A stretch of 64,000 nucleotides of DNA. Origin: Blasia pusilla (lineage: Eukaryota; Marchantiophyta; Marchantiopsida; Blasiales). Below are positions 1 through 20,480 of the stretch, one piece after another. The position numbers and the translations under genes are program-made. The notes under the pieces are model-generated. The model did not search any database and had not been told where the DNA came from. It saw only the letters and a list, made by a program, of their open reading frames with translations. Numbering within the stretch: the stretch's first letter is position 1; the number at the start of each line of letters is the position of its first letter. Location: the NCBI GenBank assembly GCA_050084515.1, contig CM114271.1, positions 39,432,001 through 39,496,000 of the forward strand, in the 5' to 3' direction.

Positions 1-1000
1 CTTATTATTTTTGGAGAGTGCCTTAGATTTTGCAAAATTGTTCTCACCACACTCATAATTTCAGGCAATAGGATCACTTGTCTTCTAAGCCATACGATTG
101 TTTGAAATTGAATTTAAATGGTACTTGAAAATTAATTACGAGAGGTAACTCAAAATCATGCATTCTATGATTTTCCATTAGCATCATATATTATTGGGGA
201 TTTATGGAACGATGTTCATCTTTTTTCCCGGGAGGGTAGTAAACAACACCTATTTCCAGATAGCTCTTTATTAACTTATATCTCGCCACATCTATGTTGT
301 TATTGCAAAATGCATCTTTGATTTTCAACCCTTTTCAAAATCATTTGGCATTTTTAGCTAAATGGGTCTTGGCGTGTGTACATAGATAATTCAAAGTCAC
401 TTTTAGGGTGAAGCAAGTTCAGGGTTGATTAGGAGCAGTGGAGATTGATTTGGTTGCCGTTGCGACCCATTTGGGGTTTGTTAGGAGGTCAATTAAAATA
501 ATGGTGTGTAACTAAAATAACTCATCATTAGTCCTCTTGCACGGGTACTTACTGATCCTTGTTGAATAATTCAAGTTTCAACATGGCTGGCATCCTCTTC
601 AGTTATTCAGGTTTCAATGTCACTCTCCTTACCCATCCCTCTATATGAACCCACTTAACCTGACTAGAAGTAATTTTTGAGGAAGTAGTGCCAGGGCAGC
701 TAAAAATCTGCATCCTCCAATTAATATATAGATAAGCGCTTTTGAACAGAACTTTATTTCTCATTTAAACATACCAAAATGAGGGATTTGGTACAAAGTG
801 TGCTTAAAGCGCACGTCCACCATAAAACTCTTTTCTTGAATTCTAAGGTGTAATTCAGTCATTAAGTTTAATAGAAGTTGCGCTACTCCAATCCTACCTT
901 TCATACCTACTCAAAAGCTTTGACTTTCATATTGACCTCACAGCATGAGAAATAATTCAAGAGAAGTCTTGGCCAGATGCTACTGGATCAGATCAATCTT
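1..1000. other. 3' flank of the CRTAC1-like gene
   Basis: AT-rich non-coding sequence downstream, in the minus-strand sense, of the stop codon at 1001. I see no conserved protein segment or clear repeat. It probably includes the 3' UTR and polyadenylation region of the neighbouring gene, but no cleavage signal can be fixed by eye. Confidence 0.5.
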
Positions 1001-4000
1001 TTAGTCCCCAGCTTTGGAAGGGTGTGGAACTGAGAGCAATTGATAAGGTAAGACATTGTCAAGAGTGACAGAGGAACCATCTGGCCAGGTGACCTCCACT
1101 TCCAACTCCTGTTTCATTTGACCTAACCCAAAGTGTGCAACAGGCTGACATACAATACCAGATTTACAAGTCAGTAACCATTCTTGTCTGCATTTCTTCC
1201 AGAACTCTAGGTAGGACCTATAATACCACTTGAGCTAGTCAGCAAATTAAACGACACTTTTCTTCAACATCCTATAACTCCTGCAGCTCAATCACCTGAG
1301 GTTGATTGAGTTGCATCCAACTTCTACTTAGATCTTTGAGATGGACAACCATGAGTCATCAGAAAAGACATGAGTCACTGACCTCCATTTGGCACAAGTA
1401 GCCACTGCGACCAAAACAACGTCCCCACAGGCAGAGCCACAGAGAGACACAACTTAGTATTTGTACTGCATCCAGAAGACCAATTATGATAGACTTTGAC
1501 ATTCTCCGTCTTTAAAGTAATCTTCCAAAGTGCCAACCCCAGATGGTTGTAGACTACCACAGTACTCTTGCATACAGTAGTTAGCTTTATAATTACTACT
1601 AGTCATAATGGCCCGATTAAACATTCCAGCTCGCTCAGTTCCAATATAGCCTTTCCAATCCAATGCACAATCTTACTATCAAGTTCACAGGCAAGCATTT
1701 CAAGAATGCTAAACTGACTTCATATACTCACCTCCCAGCATCAATAGCACGCTTTTGTGTTCGGCCTGCAGCATCCAGGATCTTCACAACCGCTCCTCTT
1801 GCTGGTGCACCCTGATTTACCGGTTTGAAGCTAGTGAGGAAGAATGCAAAAAAAACAAAACTTCACCTGATGCTAAAAAACGTGCAGAATATGGGAATCA
1901 GACCTGCTTTGTCAAGGGCTTCACACGCAGCCACGCATTGTCGTTCTTGGGAGATGTGAACAGAGAGAGGGGCTGAGGCCTTAGTTCTCCGTGAGCACTG
2001 CAGTCCATTGATAATTTCCCGTCACAAAAAGAAAAACATTAGTGACATTAAAATCAAAGGAGGACTGTCTTTTATCTGGCCACACCAATCTCACGTCATG
2101 CCTATTTCTTATTGGGGGCAACTGAGGAGATACTTTCCTTTGTTGCAGCCGACCGTCAAATGCAAATAAGGCAACCATTTCAAAGCAGGAAAGAACCTAC
2201 ATAATGAGTTCCAGGCGACCATCCCCATCAATATCAACCACAGCTGCACCGGTTCCAAGCCCTTGTGGTTCTTTGGCATCTCCAATATCTATTTCCACCC
2301 ACTTGCCTGCACTTTCCTGTCAGGTATGAACAAACCAGTCGTTTAATGATTTCATGCTCCGAAGGAAAATCAGTTCACGTATTCATTTGATGACATGCAG
2401 AAAGCAGTTCACAATAGAGGGGATGCAGAATATAAAAAATCGTGCAGGTGGCTGAGCTGATTAGAGATTTACCATTACTGGTTAGAGAATTCATATTAAA
2501 CATTGTAGTGGTTGCTGACAGGGAAGACACATCCAGTAAATATGAAGTTATTATTAACAACACTAAGAAGACCTGCAGAACAACACTGAAAACACTCACT
2601 TGTCTGAATAACCTGTTGCTATCACCAATGTTATTGAAAAACAGTTCTTCAAACCCATCATTGTCAAAATCAGCTGCAATGACTGTTCTGATGCTGGATG
2701 GACGAGCCATTTCTTCTGGAGCTACGTCTTTGAAACCTCCAGCATCCCCAGGCACGTCAATGAAGCCAAGAGTTTTAGCTGCTCCCACGGGAATTGGTCC
2801 AGGTGCGAACAGCCTATGTGGTCCCTGCAATTAGGATAGTTAACGATGCTATGCATTAGTTAGATATGATACCAAGTATGCATGAAGTGTGTGAGGGGGG
2901 GCTGAAGCAAAGAAACCACCATCAAAAGACAAGACATGTTAGGGGGGAACAACACTGTCTTGGAGCCTGGTGATCATTGAAACCATCTAATTCTTACATT
3001 AACTCAGCTTCATTGTTCATCTTGGAAGACAAGTACTACGTATTGCGAAGCGATTAGCACAAATGATGTCATCCAGAAATCATTACACTTCAACAACTGA
3101 CCCAACTATTATAGATCCTGGAATCTAGTCTGAAGGTCATGTGCATAAGATGTATACCTGCCAATTGCCAGTTGCGATTCCCAACTCTCCTGTACCACTT
3201 GCATCAACTGCTGCAACTCCTCGGCAGTTTTGCATGGAATCCATCAACCTACAATAAAGAACAAAACAAGAGATTTAAAGGGCCATTACTTTACATGCAT
3301 CGCTCAAATTCCTTGAGTTCAAAGGTCAATCCAAAGATACATAAGGGCCCTTCGTAGGTGTATTAGACAAATCACACTAAAAGTACATCCAAGGAATGTC
3401 CAACACTTAACATAGATCAGACACCTCATACCCATACGCAGCTGCACATTCGACATACTGCCCGCTGCCATCACCCTTATGAAGGAAAAAGAAGTTAGGT
3501 CCACCCTGCAATTCATGACGGGAGCTTCAATTTATGCAGTGATGCTCAACTTCAACCTATGATCAACTTAATTTAAGAAGTGATGGCCACACCATGAGAG
3601 TAAATCCATTCTATTTTAATACCAACCTTACTTCTTCAGTGACTTGGCTTCTTACAAGCAACAGTCATTATGCCAGTTTTTCTAGCACTGCTAATACCCA
3701 TATTACGGCAGATTTGAAATGAAAACAATCCAAAACTTGTTTGTAACAATGAGCAACCTCATTTCCTGCAAAAATATCCATAGCTGAGCGGGACACCAGA
3801 GGAAGTGAAATAAGAGCCCGTCCACCAGTTGGATATGCGACTAAGCCAGCTTCTGGTGCAACATCTCCGATAAATCCTCCTTCCGTAAGCTCAAAAAGCT
3901 GTCCAAGGAGGGCATACATAATCACAGAAGGGAAAAATGAGATAATGGTCCCAATCCTACACAAGAATAATTATTGAAACTGCCAGTAGACAACAGACAG

Positions 4001-6170
4001 GCTCTGAAAGTGGCTTGGAAAGTTAAACTCTCTAAATGTGAGACTGCATGCTGCAGTGAAAAGTGTTGCAATCCTATAAGCGTTTCTGCCCAGCTGAATA
4101 ACTCAATCGGAAAGTCTACTTTCCCCAAAGGATGAACAAATGGTTGCGTGGAAATGCTTCTCTAGCTGGGAAAGACAAAAGTGAGACACACCAGAATGCG
4201 ATATGAGAGCTTCAAAATAGGATCAAGTATCCAAAAGATCGTTGACAAGATGTTTTGGGTACCTTCATCTTTATCAGAACACATGATCTTGGATTCTGCA
4301 GACTTGATGAAGGGTCAAGATTAAGTTACAAATTACATGTCTTACCTTCATAACTCCTCCATAGTTGGCCACAAAAAAACCGTATCTGCCACAAGTACAA
4401 TCAATCCAATGAAGACACAAATGAATCCCTTGTAAGATGGAATACACTAGAATAGAGCAAGTACAAACACTTAGCTGGACTTCTCCTACACAAAATTCTC
4501 ATGGTACTAACAGAAAAACCTTGAGCGAGAACTGCATACACACCTCAGTAGCTTCTACAGAGTACAAAGGGTACATGATTCTAGAAAGCACCATCCAGAG
4601 GAAACTAGAGATTCTCTGGAAAGACACAGAAAGTGGAATAAGCTGTGATACTTCAGCAAAAAGGCAACAAAAATTATGATGCCATGCAGCAGGAGGTCAC
4701 TGACCTGCCACTTCCGAACCGATCAACACAACACACAGAGCGCCCAGCACACATATTGGCATCATCCATATTCATTGGCAATGAGAAAAGATCTATCCAG
4801 CTGTCAGAACGCACACAGCACTTGATCAACACCACACAAAAGTGATGGATTTATGACTGGTAGAGAGAACCTATCACGGGTGCAACTAAAAAAGGAAGTG
4901 TAGTATATGTAAACAGACACTCTTATCTACTAGACACACTGCAAGACATCTTAAGACTGACGCCACACCTGCCTTTCTTTTTATCGAAAAGACGATCTGT
5001 AAACTGTTTCCGGCCCAGAAAAGTGTCTGTGTTCAATACATAGAGCTGTGGAACATTGCAGATCAAATATTAGCTGTCTCTTCTTCTTCCTACCTTCATG
5101 CAAGTCATATCATTCGCAACAATTGCAAGTATTGTGGATAAAACAAATCTGGACATCATCAAGTCAACAAATTGTCTTTTGAACCAAACTAACTTGAATT
5201 AATCGAGCTCAAAAAGAGTATTGATAACCGAACTTACTAAATCCAAGTCTGCCACACTCTAGGGTTAAGAGGTTTCATTCATATTGCACTGAAAATTCTC
5301 ACCAACAAAGACATACCTCTTCCACACCATCACCATCAAAGTCCCCTGCAGCAACTCCTATCGCCCTCCTATCCGCATCTTCTAAAGGAGTGTTCACAGC
5401 CACATCCACAAGTTCTGTTCCTGTCCACTGCGATACTTTGTAATTAACATAGACATGGGCTCATGTAGGTACCGCAAGTTTGGGAGTGAGATTGGGCAAA
5501 CATTTGAAGAGCAACTTTTATATTTAGGTCTCTCTTGCAACCAGGCAGTTTTGGGTTTATCAGCTTTATTCCAGGATGAAACACACAAGTGTGACACCGT
5601 TCAAACACAAAAAATAAGTGAACCAATGAGCCTCTTCACCTAGTAGGAAATCTTGGACATTTGGTCTACGTCCTACAGAAACAGAACTCTCAAAAAAACT
5701 AGAGGAATCATGAACTCACCTTCAACACCCGATTTTCTGTTCCAAATCCACACACAAAGATCTCTGATTCCCCATCTCCATCCAGATCCGACACACAGAC
5801 CCCATAATGCAACTGTTCAAAGACTCCAAACAAACAAGAACCATCATTTTGTTGGAACTCAGAACCTACTGCAAGTCGGATAACAAGGCCAAAGTCAGGA
5901 ATAAAGCTTCAACCCAGCTAAGAAGAGGACGAGAAGTTCTTCTCTAACAATCATAAGCATATGGAAACGAGCTTATCACCTTAGGAGGGTTACTTTTTAT
6001 TAGCTGAGAGGCATCGGTGAAGAAGTTCATTTTCTCAACACACGCCAGAGGCTCCTTCGCAATGAGTTCTACTTTTGCGCCTCCCTCACTGCCCTTAAGG
6101 TTGCAAACAGTCCTAGCGCTCTTAAGACCTGAAATTGATAATCCACGTAATCCTGCGTGCAAGCGTTTTG
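1001..6170 (-). CDS. CRTAC1-like FG-GAP/ASPIC-UnbV domain protein, multi-exon
   Basis: Predicted exons on the minus strand are 5948-6170, 5720-5868, 5317-5427, 4969-5045, 4705-4800, 4346-4385, 3758-3898, 3432-3505, 3158-3248, 2600-2824, 2201-2316, 1904-1997, 1732-1811, 1383-1404 and 1001-1144 (stop TAA). From the second exon on, GT-AG borders and phases agree. The product, about 560 visible residues, aligns by recall along most of animal CRTAC1. It has calcium-type FG-GAP motifs (DLDGDGESEI, GDFDGDGVEE, ADFDNDGFEELFF, DIDGDGRLELI). It ends in an ASPIC/UnbV domain (AWLRVKPL, GAPARGAVV, GSGYLCQMEPVAHFGLG, VTWPDGS). The EGF-like tail of the animal protein is absent. The family is a beta-propeller of unknown biochemical role, often secreted or membrane-associated in other organisms. 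The 5' end is unresolved: the first visible exon has no upstream in-frame ATG, so a leader exon is missing, and the exon 1/2 junction is uncertain. Confidence 0.9.
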
Positions 6171-9100
6171 CTAGGTGAGACAAGGCACCACCAGAGTTAA
6201 TTGAAAGAGAAAATTATGTGCTAGTCTACCCAGTTCAGTGATATTCTCCTCTCCTTAGGTGCCCATCTTTTCAGCAAGCTACGGTGCAACTTCACCTTAT
6301 TCCATAAAACACTTGTTTCAAGACTAGAATCCTTTGTTGAAAACCCAACCTACATATCCTTAACCGCGGAACTCATACTGGACAAGATGATTGGCGCAGT
6401 ACAAGTTTGAGAACTCCATCAGTTGCTTCTATCAAGTTCATATGCTGCAAGTTGTCGAGTTGGTATTGTTCTCCATCGAGAGAGCTCTTGGAAACTTCAA
6501 CCAGAGAGAGTTTACGTTGCCAGATGGTAACTACCACACCTTTCCAATCTCCATTTTAAAACAACGACAAACCAAAGGTGTCCGTCCAGTCAAGAATTGT
6601 TATCGGCTCTGGCCTGACGGGGAGATGCTTGACAAGGGTGATCGCGTTCGTTTCTGGATCCATGCAACTGCTCTAAGCCGCGCCAAACGCCTGCGCATAC
6701 AAATGTGGTTTGGTTCTGCCACCCCAGGGAACTCGAGTGTTCTCAATTCACTCAATTTCTTGAAAACCAAAAATCCTGAACCCAAAACCCTCCCCAACCC
6801 TTCACGTACACAACTTTCGCTCTTAGAATTCACGAGCTCAAGGAAACATAGCATCAATTTCGCCATCATCTATTATGGAAAGTATGGCCACCCAATGTTC
6901 ACAGCTAAACCCAACGTAAACGCCTTCCGCAGCCATCCTCGGCTTGGAAAACATCAAAGTAGAGGCCCGGACTCACTCACTGTAGCTGAAGCCAATTCAG
7001 CTGGAGATTCGGCCATAATCCGTCTCCTGCCTTTCTGAGAGCTACCAACTGCAATCAATGGCAGTCAGGGAGGCTCTCAGGTCTCCTTGAACGCATGGGA
7101 CATGGATGCCATAAGCGAAACAGTGTCGAGACAGGACAGCACACTTTGGTGAAACATGCGCAGCAGACCAAGAAATCGAAGCCATGGACAAGCCAGAGAA
7201 CGCTCTCACACAATATCTCCCACCACCCACAGGCTCAAGGCGGTGAAACCACAGCGGTACAGTACCTATGGGCATTCGAGACAGCAGCTGGTTTGCGAGA
7301 ATCGCCATTTCCACCGAAGCTGCATCATCCGAAAGCAGCACCTTCACAGGTCAGCGCAGATAGTTAGTATCTTCGGAATTCGGAAAGTGCACGCCTCGAA
7401 CTGCTGTGGGGAGCTTTGGGGCCGCATAAGCTCACTCAACTCCATAACTTTCTTTGTAGTGCATTTGTGTAATCCATACATTAAAGAAAATGCCGTAGGT
7501 AAAATTTGTTCAGGCATTTCCTTCTAAAACTGAAGGAAAGTAGACAAAATCTCATCAAAATGACATCACTATATGCCAACACAACAGAAGTTTTGAATAG
7601 TTTCGAACAAATTCCACATGGACACTGAGTGGTACTTACATATGAACGTGCATGGAGATAAACGGTCACCAACCACTTCAGTTTTGCATATCGATGCCAC
7701 TGCTTGCACATAGATAGCATAAAAGTATTATTGATGACAAGGTAACAAGGGAAGTAGTAACAAGGGAAGGATCATAAGGAGTGAGTTGATGATTAAGGGG
7801 AGAATAGTGAGCATTTGTTTTAAGAAAACAGCAAAAGAAACATGTATCTATCCAAAAACCTCCACTCCAAAAGAGATATAGTAATTGGTCTCATGTCTAA
7901 CAGCATAATTCAACTCTTTGATTCTTGTTGTTATATTGATCTTGGAACTTTTAGTACAATCGCTCAACACATCAAGTTAGAATATCTTTGATCAACCATA
8001 TCATCCAATAGACAAAATTCACCTCAAGACATAACCAAGTCAACTCCTTGACAAGAAGTTGTTCTAGTAATACACTAGTGGGCAACTCGTGCCATGCGGG
8101 GGAGTGAAAGAGTTAATCATGTTGCACACAAACAAAAAATTTATTTCCGTAGAGGGGAAACATTTTCTTGTTGCCTGGTTGTCACATATCAAGGAAAAGA
8201 GGTATTTGCAAATCAAGAAGGCACATGTTGATTCTATTGCCTCTCCGACCATATTATTGGTTACTGTTTGCTCTTCACCAACTATACAAGAAAAAAATAT
8301 GGATATTCATTGCATAAATGTGTTACAATTGATAAACGATTAGGGACACCTAAAGGAGAAGAATGAGGAAGTCCAAGGCATAATAGAAGTGTTGCCGATA
8401 ATATAATTTTTGGAAGACGAATTGGAAGAATAAGAGAATTTGCAGTAAGCCAAGAATTCACTCATATCTCACAAATGAATGCACATGAGCTCAATGAATC
8501 TTAAAGATTGCCTCATAGAGAATGCTAAAAATTTTGATTTTGTCAAACTCTTAAAGTTAATCAACCCAAGAATTGCTTGTGTAGCAAATGGAACAAGAGA
8601 TCGGGTAGATCTCCATTATTTTAGGAATAATAGATCTCCCTCCTCGATATGGGTCACATGATCCATTAAGAAAGGTGTATCTCTTTCAAGAAACCTTGTA
8701 GTTCTAACAATGGCGACCAAAGCCCAACTCCCCAAATAAGTTGTTAATGTAATCACAAGTATGGATGACAGTCATATATATATAAGCCCAGTCATATCCA
8801 TATTTCAATTCAACCAACCTTACGTCTCTAGAGTCATGGTCTCATGTCAAGCTCAAATGTCCTAATGGATGTCAGATACCAACCAAATCTTTTACTTTCC
8901 AACATAGGCAAGCAATTCAAGACATGAGATTGACTTTCTTGATACTCTAGAGGCCTTAAACAACGCTAGCTTGCTTGGAATCTTTGCACGATAGATCTAG
9001 AATTAGTCTCTAACTTAGACTCAACATTTGTGCCCCAAGTTAAGGTCCAAGGTTTGGATCCAAAATTGGTCTAACCAAACTTGGCTTGGTGTCAAAACCC

Positions 9101-10646
9101 CAAATCCAACCTTTTAATTAATATTGTGTCCTTTATTCATCCCAAGGGATGTAGAAAGTGTGATGGATGTATGAGTATCATTAAGAAAATGACGAGATCT
9201 AAAAGAAGGAGGGCACCAAAGAAAGAGGTTAAGATTTAAGGAGGGCTATGTATTAAAGCTTAGAAATAAGGAGATGGATCACTAAACTTAATGAGAATAG
9301 AATCAAATATAGACATTTCATTCAAGACAACAAGGAATATCTTTAACCATAACAAAGTCCAAATGTAATAAGAAGATCCTTAATTAGAGGAGTGGAACCC
9401 ATCAAGAACACAATGAGATGGAGAGAATTACAATTAGAAAAAAGAAAATTTATGATTGAAAATCATATCTCCAAGGATAAGAGGTAATTGAAATCAAGAG
9501 CAAAAAGAAACTACATGTTATCAAAAGAAGTGGCTCTAAAATATGAATCTAGAAAGCACTTAAGAAGATAGTGTGTGTAAGCAAGAGCATAGTCGTGAGA
9601 TAACGTGTTGAAAAAGTAAGAAAAATGTGTGAGAGGAATGGAGATTAAAATTTTATTTTAAAAAATTGGCTCCAATATAAGGAAAAAAAAATTAATCCAC
9701 TTGGTATGATAAGCACCAGCTTGCCAAGATGATTGCAACAAGACTAAACACACATTTAAAAGATACTCGAAGAAAAAGCAACGAAAGAAATTCGTGACAT
9801 TAAAAAGGAGGAAGTGAGGAGAAAGTCAAAGTCATCCTACCACGATTGAGATGAAAGGGATGAGGACATAGTACGTGCTTAGCCTAGCATAGGAAAAAAT
9901 ATTGAGAAAAACAAGAGGAACTCTTTAATATGGTTGTAAACAATCATCACATCATTGAAAAAAATGCAATGTATCCAATTATTTGTAGGGATCAATGATC
10001 ATATTTACAAAAGAGGGATGTGTAAAACTACCAAGAACTTTAGAATCAAGGGAAGTGGAAAAAAAAATCTCCTCCCTCCCTTCTTATTCGAGAAAAAAAT
10101 CCTCCCATCCCTCCCATCTTTGTTGGAGAAAGCACAAGTGATTCCCCTCCTATTATGTTCAAGCTATTGAAGTCCCATTCTAGAGGATTGATTAAGAATT
10201 GCTATATCTTCATAATTACGGCCCTTATAAGTTCTCCCTATTTTTTTCCTCCACATCTAACCTAACCACGTGTCTTAAATACATGTTTGATAATTACTTT
10301 CTCCTCATCCCTCGCAAAAGAAATGAATTAGTTTTTCTTGATATTGATCCATAGCACTCATAATATATTTCTTAAAAATAGAAAACTTAAATGATTTTTA
10401 CTAATACTTAAGTAGGCCCTTTCCAAAATTTTAAAAACAAGTAATTTTCAACCATTCTGAATTATAAAAATCCCAAACATATATTCTTCATGCAATCTAC
10501 ATTCTTATAAATTTTCTTATGGATAAGTTGCATAAAGTTTTAGCATGGATGTATCATTTTATAATAAAGAAAGTGCATTTGGTTCATTATAAAATTACAA
10601 CCTCTACAAGTGGATTTGCTTTAATTTCTGGTTTCTCTCAAGTTCT

Positions 10647-10680
10647 TGCCTTCTCTCACGCCTATGCCTGAGAGAAGGCA
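10647..10680. repeat. Perfect 12-bp inverted repeat with 10-nt loop
   Basis: TGCCTTCTCTCA at 10647-10658 is exactly complementary to TGAGAGAAGGCA at 10669-10680. The surroundings are AT-rich. It could be the core of a small fold-back element; no flanking target duplication is evident. Confidence 0.8.
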
Positions 10681-11386
10681 TCCTTATAATCAATGGAATT
10701 GAGGTGATATGGTGTGTCTCTCCTACTTATTTGACACTACAACATGTTATAAAAACCTTCATTAGGTTAGCTATGCCTTTGTTTTAGGGTGAGTGCATTT
10801 TTTCAAGGCGCCTCTCAATGTGCAATGAGGCAACCCTAGTTTCTATGTATGTACATCTAGATAAATTTTTTTCCAAGATACTTTGACTTGATTATTGATG
10901 TTACTAGTTTCCTGCCCTTGCACAAGTATTTTCAGGATCCATTCCTAACAATTATTCCCTTTGGGCAATGTTTAACAGAGAAGCTAGATTAACAGGCGTC
11001 TTACCACAGACCTTAACTCATGTCTTTTCTCATAATGATTTCCACTCACGCATACCAGGAACATCATGCTAGTAGTTGGCTGCAGCTTGTTCCCATCTTT
11101 AGCAAAATTCAACGTGACCTCTTTCTCTAGATCAAATTTTACAAGTCCATCATAGTACAGTACAACATAAAAAAATTGTCACTATTTCATCTTATTGTTC
11201 TTACATGTTGACAGTAAGTATCAGATTCATGTCACTTCCTAAAAAAAATCCAGCCCTTTATGGTGTTCTGCCATTACTTCAAGCCATCCCTCCCCATACA
11301 TCATTTGCACATGGGCCTCTCCCCACAAGGCGCCTGTCATGGTAGCATTTCCCACATATTATGTTGCACAGACCTTTGTGACCAAC

Positions 11387-11518
11387 AAAATGGACACCAA
11401 AGCCACACAATAGGTTGGTGACATGTTGGTATCCATGGATGGAAGTTGCCACAAAATGGACACCAAAGTCTGGCAACAGGTTAGTAAGATGTTCGCATTC
11501 ATGGATGGAAGTTGCCAC
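11387..11518. repeat. Two-copy 66-bp tandem repeat
   Basis: Units at 11387-11452 and 11453-11518 both begin AAAATGGACACCAAAG and end ATGGATGGAAGTTGCCAC. The flanks carry a shorter related motif (GACCTTTGTGACC on the left, GACCTATGTGACC on the right). The period is a multiple of three, so the minus strand stays open across it, but I see no sign that it is a gene. Confidence 0.85.
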
Positions 11519-12513
11519 GGACCTATGTGACCAAAACGTATCTGCACCAAGCGCCAACCCCACCCTCATGAAAATGTTGACCTTCCAGCAATATTTTTTG
11601 AATGTTAGGGCTTTTTCGTGAGTGTCCAAGGGAATGTTCAAAAATGGTGAAGAATGTTTAGCATATGAATCTAGGTTGAGATTCATCACGAGATAACACA
11701 AAGCTCAAATTAGACGGTGTCTAGAAGTTAAAAAGTACATGGTAAGTGAGATCGACAAGGATCATTGTTGAAGAGAGATGCCATTCCATTCTCGACCAAT
11801 CTCACCATTGGCAAAGCAGCAGTGAAAAACTGACAAGATAACTGTAGCTGAGAAAAATGATACGTTTCATAGACATGCTACCGTCATTCAACCGTCTCCT
11901 CTCCACTACGCTCACCAAAGGTTCCATGGGAGCTACTTTTATCTAGAGTAGCTCCTATGGAACAACTGCAGTTACAGGATCAGACAACCATCTCCCAAAA
12001 CTACTCAAGAATGACCCACAGGAGTAGGGCATTGTCCACTCAGTGCTGTGGTGAGGTTGAGGAGACAGGGATTCAAGATAACCGCTGCAGAAGTCAATGA
12101 GCTTATGCTTTTACGTTACACACCCCGTCAGGACCGTGGTGCCAAAATCCTGGTGAATATCCTGAGTCTTTTGGGGCTTTCTCAATATCACTTCTCTCCA
12201 TAAAACCAGCATAATCTTATCTTGGAATGCTGGTTTCTGTTCCAAATGACAAACATTTAAATTACTCATGCCCCAAGCAATCAAGTTAAGAAAGAAACTG
12301 GGCCGTAGTGCTGGAGGGAAGGCAACATTGTGAAGCAACAAGGTAAGATTGACATGACCCCTCATCTCCCTTAGTCCAACCATATGGCAAGTCATCTGGG
12401 ACAATGGAGATTTTAAACTCATCCACATATGTGCCTCATGAATTTTCTAAAAAGGTGACATTCTGTACATTTTGGACTCGTGGACTAGTTTAGCTCCTTG
12501 AAACGTTTCTGCA

Positions 12514-19932
<7,419 letters not shown>

Positions 19933-20480
19933 CTCGCCCCGATCTTGACGCCCACCAATTACTCACCACTTCCTCACATGTAGCTTCCGCTAGCGCACAC
20001 TAAAACTCCCGCAGTTCGCCAAGAAGCCGGCCTGCACGCAGCAGATTCATGCTGCTGCAGCTTCCACAAGGATCAGCCCCAAGGTCGATCGCAAGCGAAC
20101 CAGAAAGGCTCCAGAAAAATCATTCCTCTTCTCCCTACCGCAACTACAGACAATTTCTTCGTTATGTTAGCTGTCTCCGATCTGCGCTACGCCATCCGAA
20201 ATATGACAGCAACTGCCGAATCGCAGTCTAAGTCAGACGCTTGCCAAGACTTCCTTCAGAATTCCTCGGGATCGAACTCTGCGCCGAAGTTCGGCTTTGA
20301 ATTTGAACGAAGCAGTTTTGGCGTCAAAGCATCGTGCGCAGGAAAGTACAACCGGCAAACCCTAAACGTCAGTCTATCCCCAGTCACACCTCCGGCGCTT
20401 TCAGGCACGGATCAGGCAACTCCTCATTTATACGAACACGCTGTTGCGGCCCGGGATTTTTCGGCGTGGCTAATTTAGCT
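19933..20480 (-). promoter_or_regulatory. Promoter and 5' UTR region of the MYST gene, with telo-box
   Basis: This block upstream of the MYST ATG is less AT-rich than the surrounding intergenic DNA. AAACCCTAAA at 20357-20366 matches the plant telo-box, which is common in promoters of growth, ribosomal and chromatin genes and is often bound by Myb-like or PRC2-recruiting factors. A 104-codon open frame on the plus strand (20164-20478) resembles no known protein and is probably fortuitous. The transcription start cannot be placed. Confidence 0.5.

Larger units (their letters stand above)
6171..12513. other. Intergenic region between the two host genes
   Basis: Positions 6171-7500 have mixed base composition and should hold the promoter and any missing leader exon of the CRTAC1-like gene. 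A 215-codon open frame at 6391-7038 (plus) resembles nothing I know. From 7.5 kb to 12.5 kb the DNA is AT-rich with many stops in all frames. I recognise no gene there, only the hairpin at 10647-10680 and the tandem repeat at 11387-11518. Confidence 0.5.

Noticed and set aside
6391-7038. 215-codon open frame on the plus strand upstream of the CRTAC1-like gene
   Set aside because: No recognisable motif, and it overlaps the likely promoter and leader-exon zone of the minus-strand gene.
8089-8661. Plus-strand coding-like text (KGKHFLVAWLSHIKEK-type) in AT-rich DNA
   Set aside because: Could be an eroded retroelement, but no diagnostic motif was found and stops are frequent.
11279-11701. 140-codon minus-strand open frame with an internal peptide repeat
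   Set aside because: The peptide repeat is a direct result of the 66-bp DNA tandem repeat; no other evidence for a gene.
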